In this document: one piece after another, positions 59,889 to 64,000 of the stretch
How positions within the stretch are numbered: the first letter of the stretch is position 1
Layout: every line of letters starts with the position of its first letter
Source of the DNA: Natrarchaeobaculum aegyptiacum
GTDB lineage: Archaea; Halobacteriota; Halobacteria; Halobacteriales; Natrialbaceae
Length of the DNA: 64,000 nt
Reading direction: 5' to 3'
Assembly: GCF_002156705.1 (NCBI RefSeq)
Contig: NZ_CP019893.1
Span: forward strand, 248,001 to 312,000
The notes under the pieces: generated by a model
Told to the model about the DNA's origin: nothing
What the model saw: only the letters and a program-made list of their open reading frames with translations
The model's database searches: none
Made by a program: the position numbers and the translations under genes

Positions 59889-60653
59889 CTATCGTGGGTC
59901 GGCGCGCTCCGGTTCGAGGTGGCCGTCGACGGCCCGTCGCACGCGCTCGAGGACGGCGAGATTGTCGCTTGGCCGACCGACACTGACCGCGTCGGCGCCG
60001 TACTCGACGTACTCGCGGACGGTGTCGTCGTCACGGACGCCGTTGTTGGCGATCACGAACAGGTCACAGGCTGCCGTGACCTCGGCGATCACCGACTCCG
60101 AGTCCATCGCGTCGACGTGGACGAAGGATGCACCGGCGGTCTCGAGTCCGCGCACGGTCGTCGCGAGGTCGACTCCGGGAACCTCCGCTCGAACCTTGAC
60201 ACCGACGAGGCAACCGGTCTGGGCGGCAGCGTCGACGAAGCGCTCGAGGCGGTCGGTGTCGGCCAGCAGCGTCTCTCCACAGCCGACCGCACAGAGTTCC
60301 TCCTGGCGGCAGTGGGCGTTGAGCTCGAGCAGCGCGCCCCGGTCGCGACAGACGCGTGCGGCCTCGACGATCGGCTCCGGCGTCGTCGACCGGACGTTGA
60401 CTGCGGGCTGAATGGGCACGTCAGCGAGGGCAGCCAGCTGATCGTCGACGAACGCGATCGGGTCCGGTGGCAGAAACTCCGAGCGGTCCCGCGCAACCAG
60501 TTCGCGAGCGGCTGCTCTCGAGTCGTCGTCCAGTGCGATGCCGCCGAGGAAGGCCGCACCGGCGTACTCTGCGCCCGTTCGGGCCCAGTCGGCGTCGGCC
60601 TCGCCGCTGAGACTGGCGAGAGCGAGCCGCGGTGCGAACGGGAGTGAAGGCAT
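59889..60653 (-). CDS. MJ0144-like dihydrouridine/dihydroorotate dehydrogenase-type TIM barrel
   Basis: The 254-aa TIM-barrel protein resembles the archaeal MJ0144 group of dihydrouridine synthase-like proteins: FLGGIALDDDSR (about 35-46), VNVRSTTPEPIVEAARVC (about 86-103), ELNAHCRQEELCAVGCGETLL (about 109-129, partly quoted), and the FMN phosphate site NNGVRDDDTVREYVEYGADAVSVGR (about 197-221). Whether it modifies tRNA or another substrate is not known. It follows cofD by 22 bp on the same strand, so they probably share a transcript. Confidence 0.75.
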   Translation of the reverse strand: MPSLPFAPRLALASLSGEADADWARTGAEYAGAAFLGGIALDDDSRAAARELVARDRSEFLPPDPIAFVDDQLAALADVPIQPAVNVRSTTPEPIVEAARVCRDRGALLELNAHCRQEELCAVGCGETLLADTDRLERFVDAAAQTGCLVGVKVRAEVPGVDLATTVRGLETAGASFVHVDAMDSESVIAEVTAACDLFVIANNGVRDDDTVREYVEYGADAVSVGRPSDNLAVLERVRRAVDGHLEPERADPR

Positions 60654-60675
60654 CGGCAGCTTCGAAGGTCGCCGG

Positions 60676-61668
60676 TCAGTTCACCGTTTCGATCGCGTCT
60701 TCGACCGCCTCGACGACACGCCGTGCGTCCTCGGGCGAGTCGATCCGGATGTCCGTGTGGACCGTCGGACGGTCGAACTCGGTGTCGTCGCCGTCGTCGA
60801 TGACGAACGCGTCGGCGAAGGGATAGGCAGTCGTCAGTCCTGCCGTACTGGGATCGGCGTCCACTGCCTCCATCAGGTCGCCGGCCGGCCCGGAGAACGC
60901 CTCGTCGCCGAGGAACGGCGAGACGGCGACGACGGTCGTCTCCATCAGCGCCTGCGCGACGCCCGGCAGTGACAGCATGGGGCCGATACTCGTCACCGGG
61001 TTCGAGGGGCCGATGACGACGGTATCCGACAGGGCCTCGAGCACGCCGGGAGCAGGTTCGGCGCTCGAGGACCCCCTGAACTCGACGGTCTCGACGGCGG
61101 GGTCGCCGCCGCGGCCGACCCAGTACTCCTGGAAGTGCATCATCCCCTCGTCCGTGTGGACGAGGCTGGCGACGGGGTCGTCGCTCATCGGCAGGAGGTC
61201 GACCTCGAGGCCGAAGGCGGTCGCGAGCCGTTCGGTCGTCTCGCTCAGCGTGTGGCCCTGATCGAGGAGGCTCGTCCTGGTGATGTGGACCGCCCGGTCG
61301 CGGTCGCCGATGGTCATGAACTCGGCGACGCCCGAGAACCGCCGCCAGTTCGCGAGTTCTCGCCCGCCCGTCTGCCGGTCGTCCGGGAGGTACTGCGGTC
61401 CGTCGGGGAGATCAGCCGCCGACGCGAGATCCATCAGCGCCGCGTTCGTGCGATGGGTGTCGCCGTCGATGCCCCACCAGGTCTCACGGTCGAGCACGCC
61501 TCCGCCCTGAAAGAGTAACGTGTCGACGTCCGGGGAGACGAACAGCCCACCGAGTTCGATGTCGTCACCCGTGTTCGCCACGATCGTGGTCTCCTCCGGC
61601 GAGAACGCCGTGCCAGCACCGTCCAGCAGTTTCGGAGTCCCGGTCCCACCCGAGAGGAAGGTTACCAT
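60676..61668 (-). CDS. cofD: 2-phospho-L-lactate transferase CofD
   Basis: The 330-aa enzyme joins a lactyl-phosphate moiety to the deazaflavin Fo to form F420-0. It begins [17 protein letters not shown] (nucleotide-binding Gly-rich loop), with [23 protein letters not shown] (about 28-50, partly quoted) and [16 protein letters not shown] (about 220-235). Length and motifs fit the archaeal family well. The LLM-class oxidoreductase upstream on the same strand may use the product. Confidence 0.93.
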   Translation of the reverse strand: MVTFLSGGTGTPKLLDGAGTAFSPEETTIVANTGDDIELGGLFVSPDVDTLLFQGGGVLDRETWWGIDGDTHRTNAALMDLASAADLPDGPQYLPDDRQTGGRELANWRRFSGVAEFMTIGDRDRAVHITRTSLLDQGHTLSETTERLATAFGLEVDLLPMSDDPVASLVHTDEGMMHFQEYWVGRGGDPAVETVEFRGSSSAEPAPGVLEALSDTVVIGPSNPVTSIGPMLSLPGVAQALMETTVVAVSPFLGDEAFSGPAGDLMEAVDADPSTAGLTTAYPFADAFVIDDGDDTEFDRPTVHTDIRIDSPEDARRVVEAVEDAIETVN

Positions 61669-61772
61669 ACGCTACTCTCTCGAGCCAAGGTACTTAATGA
61701 CTATCGGCTTCCTGTCGCAGCAAAGTCACGACGAGGGGATGCGTCCACGAGATCTGGACTCGAGCGCACGGA

Positions 61773-62795
61773 CTACTGCAAACCGACACCCCCGGCCAGA
61801 AGTTCGTGAGAACGCTGTGCAGTGTCGTGATCGGGCATCACGTGCTGGATCATCACCTCGCTGACGCCGACGCGGTCAGCAAGCTGCTCTATCAGGGAAG
61901 CGAGCGTCTCCGGACTACCGGAGATCGACCGCGGCCACTCGTCCTCTTCGAGCGGTTCGGGCGTCGGATCGGGGACGCCGCCGAGTTCGTCGATCGCCTC
62001 CGCGACGGTCGGCCTCGTACCGACGACGCCGCGTCGCATCCGTCTGTAGGTCGCCTCGGCCACAGCCCGGAGTCTCGCCGCGTCCTCGTCGGTCTCGGCA
62101 CACACCGCGTTCACGGCGACCATTCCACGTGGCTCGTCGACGCCCCCGGTCAGCGACGACGGCTCGAACTCCTCTCGATACACCTCGAACGAACGCGTTG
62201 CGAACTGTGGGCGGATGAACGCCGCGAAGCAGTACGGCAGTCCCAGTTCGGCGGCGACCGCCGCACTCGAGGGACTCGAGCCGAGCACCCACGGCTCGGC
62301 CGGTCGGCCGTCGGAGCGCGGGAGCTCGAGCTCGCTGTAGGGGTGACTGGGCGGGAACTCGTCGTAGAGGTGGGCGACGACGGCCTCGAGTTTTTCGGCG
62401 TGGTCTCCGTCGGGGTCTTCGACGTGCCGGTCGGTTCCGAGCGCACGGTCGGCGGCCGGTGAGCCGTTGGCCCGGCCGAGGCCGGCGTCGATCCGTCCGG
62501 GTGCGAGCGCGGACAGGACGGCGAACTCCTCTGCGACCTTGAACGGGCTGTAGTGGTTGACCAGTACGGCCCCCGACCCCAGCCGAATCGAGTTCGTCTC
62601 GGCGGCGAGATAGCCGAGCAATACCTCGGGCGTCGTGCCGGCGATGGAGTCGGCCATTCCGTGGTGTTCGGCCACCCAGAAGCGTTCGTAGCCGAGTTCC
62701 TCGGCCTGCCGGGCTGCCTCGAGCGTGTTCGCGTAGGCGTCGGTCGCGGTGCCGTCGTAGGGCACAGGAGAGAGGTCGACGACGGAGAGGTCCAT
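61773..62795 (-). CDS. LLM class oxidoreductase (F420- or FMN-dependent)
   Basis: The 340-aa luciferase-like monooxygenase/reductase has a TIM barrel with GYERFWVAEHHGMADSIAGTTPE (about 35-57, partly quoted), LGSGAVLVNHYSPFKVAEEFAVLSALAPGRID and the pattern GLGRANGSPAADRAL (about 105-119). LLM proteins use F420 or FMN. The adjacent cofD suggests F420, but the cofactor cannot be decided from motifs. The start is ATG 62795 (MDLSVVDLSPV), and the longer frame upstream crosses an unrelated region. Confidence 0.82.
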   Translation of the reverse strand: MDLSVVDLSPVPYDGTATDAYANTLEAARQAEELGYERFWVAEHHGMADSIAGTTPEVLLGYLAAETNSIRLGSGAVLVNHYSPFKVAEEFAVLSALAPGRIDAGLGRANGSPAADRALGTDRHVEDPDGDHAEKLEAVVAHLYDEFPPSHPYSELELPRSDGRPAEPWVLGSSPSSAAVAAELGLPYCFAAFIRPQFATRSFEVYREEFEPSSLTGGVDEPRGMVAVNAVCAETDEDAARLRAVAEATYRRMRRGVVGTRPTVAEAIDELGGVPDPTPEPLEEDEWPRSISGSPETLASLIEQLADRVGVSEVMIQHVMPDHDTAQRSHELLAGGVGLQ

Positions 62796-62975
62796 GACGG
62801 AAGACGACGACTGCGAGAGATAACGGTTTGGTAGCCGGGTGACGTTGCCCACCGTGGCTGCTCCGTCGTCTGTGGCCGACGGACTGTCGACCGCAAACGC
62901 GTCGAACCGTTCGGCTACGGGCCCATTTCCGACGATCCCGCCACGCTTTTTGTCCGACCGGTCGTATCCATCTCC

Positions 62976-63770
62976 ATGGACGGAACGCTCGACCACACGA
63001 TGATCCGCGTCGCAGACCTCGAGGAATCGCTCGACTGGTACGAGACCCACCTCGAGTACGAGGAGAAAGATCGCTTCGAGGGCGACGGCTTTACCATCGT
63101 CTACCTCGGGCCCGAAGACGTGCACGAGGAGGGGGCGATGCTCGAGCTCACCCACAACGAGGGCGAGACGCCGGAAGTGGGCGATGCGTGGGGACACATC
63201 GCCGTCCGCGTGCCCGAGGGCGAACTCGAGGATTATTATCAGCAATTGATGGATCAGGGCGTCGAGGACTACCGCGATCCCGAATCCTGTGGTGGACGCT
63301 ATGCGTTCGTCATAGATCCTGACGGTCACGAAATCGAGATCGTTCAGCGCGACCCCGAGGAGGGCGCGCTGTGGTCGATCGACCACACGATGATCCGTGT
63401 CGAAGACGCAGACGAAGCCCTCGGCTTCTGGACTCGCAAGTTCGAGTACGACGAGGTCGGCCGCTGGGAGGCAGACACGTTCGCGAACTACTTCGTCGAA
63501 CCTCGGGACGCCGCTCCGGAGGCGATGGCCGTCGAACTCACATACAACTACGACGGTCGCACCTACGAGCAGGGCGATGCCTGGGGGCACCTCTGCGTGC
63601 GCGTCGACGACCTCGAGACCGACTGGGAAACTCTCCTCGAGCGCGAGGCCGACGACTACCGTGACCCCGAGAGCAACGACAACATGTACGCGTTCACGAA
63701 GGACCCGGACGGACACGAGATCGAACTCATCGAACGCGACCTCGAGGCCGACTCGCTGTTCCCGTTCTGA
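62976..63770 (+). CDS. VOC family protein with two tandem glyoxalase-like domains
   Basis: The 264-aa protein holds two vicinal-oxygen-chelate domains of about 130 aa: DHTMIRVADLEESLDWYETHLEYE (about 6-29) and DHTMIRVEDADEALGFWTRKFEYDE (about 136-160). Each has metal-ligand candidates His in DHTMIRV and Glu in DGHEIEIVQRD and DGHEIELIERD. The tandem arrangement suggests a glyoxalase I-like enzyme with both active sites in one chain. The substrate is unproven. Confidence 0.8.
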   Translation: MDGTLDHTMIRVADLEESLDWYETHLEYEEKDRFEGDGFTIVYLGPEDVHEEGAMLELTHNEGETPEVGDAWGHIAVRVPEGELEDYYQQLMDQGVEDYRDPESCGGRYAFVIDPDGHEIEIVQRDPEEGALWSIDHTMIRVEDADEALGFWTRKFEYDEVGRWEADTFANYFVEPRDAAPEAMAVELTYNYDGRTYEQGDAWGHLCVRVDDLETDWETLLEREADDYRDPESNDNMYAFTKDPDGHEIELIERDLEADSLFPF

Positions 63771-63835
63771 GCCGCTCGCCACCGACTGCTGATGATTTAC
63801 GTTTCGAACGGACAGCCAGCTGGGAATTGACGGCA

Positions 63836-63846
63836 CGTTTATCGTC
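63836..63846 (+). promoter_or_regulatory. TATA-like box before cheR
   Basis: CGTTTATCGT (63836-63845) lies about 40 nt before GTG 63881, giving a short leader. Confidence 0.4.
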
Positions 63847-63880
63847 GTTGACCCGAGACCATTCTCACGAGTGATACCCC

Positions 63881-64000
63881 GTGGGGACTGAGACGTTTAC
63901 CGCCCTCCTCGAGTTCATGGAGCGGCGACTGAACTTCGCGACCAGCCACTACAACGAGAGCTACCTCGACCGTCGGATCACGGCCCGAATGCGCCGCACC
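63881..64000 (+). CDS. cheR: Chemotaxis protein methyltransferase CheR (5' part only)
   Basis: The 40 residues before the window edge ([20 protein letters not shown], then [16 protein letters not shown]) match the N-terminal helical domain of CheR, which methylates chemoreceptor glutamates. The start is GTG 63881; an upstream GTG at 63871 hits a stop after seven codons. ATG 63914 is a less likely internal alternative. The rest lies outside the window. Confidence 0.85.
   Translation, partial: MGTETFTALLEFMERRLNFATSHYNESYLDRRITARMRRT

Noticed and set aside
1-64000. CRISPR arrays, insertion sequences, rRNA genes and genomic island borders
   Set aside because: I saw no regularly spaced repeats, transposase motifs, rRNA core sequences or abrupt codon change; the tRNA-tail repeat at 17549 is the only mobility hint.

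Overview
The window is a gene-dense, GC-rich stretch of a haloarchaeal (class Halobacteria) chromosome. The evidence is strongly acidic proteins, a complete archaeal S10-spc ribosomal protein operon with RNase P protein Rnp1 and eukaryote-like proteins (eS4, eL32, eL19) embedded in it, HalOD1 output-domain proteins, an archaeal polyhydroxyalkanoate (PHA) cluster with subunits PhaE and PhaC, F420 biosynthesis (cofD), and TATA-like boxes about 25-32 nt before start codons (leaderless transcripts). The genus cannot be fixed from the sequence. I saw no transposase, integrase, CRISPR array or rRNA gene.

Layout. 1-3.8 kb: tail of a membrane transporter, uridine phosphorylase and a DUF488 protein diverging from one TATA region, then a small protein, cytidine deaminase and a phosphohexomutase-family enzyme, which together look like nucleoside salvage. 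3.9-8.8 kb: PHA cluster, with a MaoC/PhaJ-like hydratase divergent from phaR-phaP-phaE-phaC, followed by phaB under its own promoter. 8.8-17.8 kb: housekeeping genes (moaC, NAD(P)HX repair, acylphosphatase, 8-oxoguanine glycosylase, UPF0212 and UPF0058 proteins, a zinc ribbon, rps8e, a thiamine-binding protein, HalOD1) ending at a tRNA-Gly(GCC) with a duplicated 3' tail. 18.0-32.7 kb: RNA methyltransferase plus L3-L4-L23-L2-S19-L22-S3-L29-Rnp1-S17-L14-L24-S4e-L5-S14-S8-L6-L32e-L19e-L18-S5-L30-L15-SecY, tightly packed and translationally coupled.

32.8-44 kb: a second HalOD1 protein, a solitary DNA methyltransferase, membrane proteins, an FMN reductase, mutY, a CitG-like/DUF447 pair, a NUDIX hydrolase and proS. 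44.2-47.4 kb: a phosphonate/phosphite-type ABC importer (phnD-phnC-phnE) with an unidentified gene upstream. 47.8-50.4 kb: a thiolase coupled to a fused HMG-CoA-synthase-like/DUF35 protein that has lost its apparent catalytic residues. 50.6-56.5 kb: ornithine cyclodeaminase family enzyme, ilvD, a zinc-finger microprotein and a Tat-lipoprotein beta-propeller. 56.5-59.2 kb: JAMM protease, a 38-aa microprotein and FAD synthase RibL on the minus strand, and a DHH phosphoesterase on the plus strand. 59.3-64 kb: a zinc-ribbon microprotein, a dihydrouridine-synthase-like protein, cofD with an F420-type LLM oxidoreductase, a tandem VOC protein and the start of cheR.

Together these genes could make and store PHA (thiolase, PhaB, PhaJ, PhaE/PhaC, phasin, PhaR), protect against 8-oxoguanine (ogg, mutY, NUDIX) and make and perhaps use F420. 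The points most worth following are the degenerate HMGCS-DUF35 partner of the thiolase, the helix-hairpin-helix tail on PhaC, three TGGTA repeats at exact 10-bp spacing before phaR, the microprotein coupling JAMM to RibL, and the tRNA-tail repeat beside tRNA-Gly.
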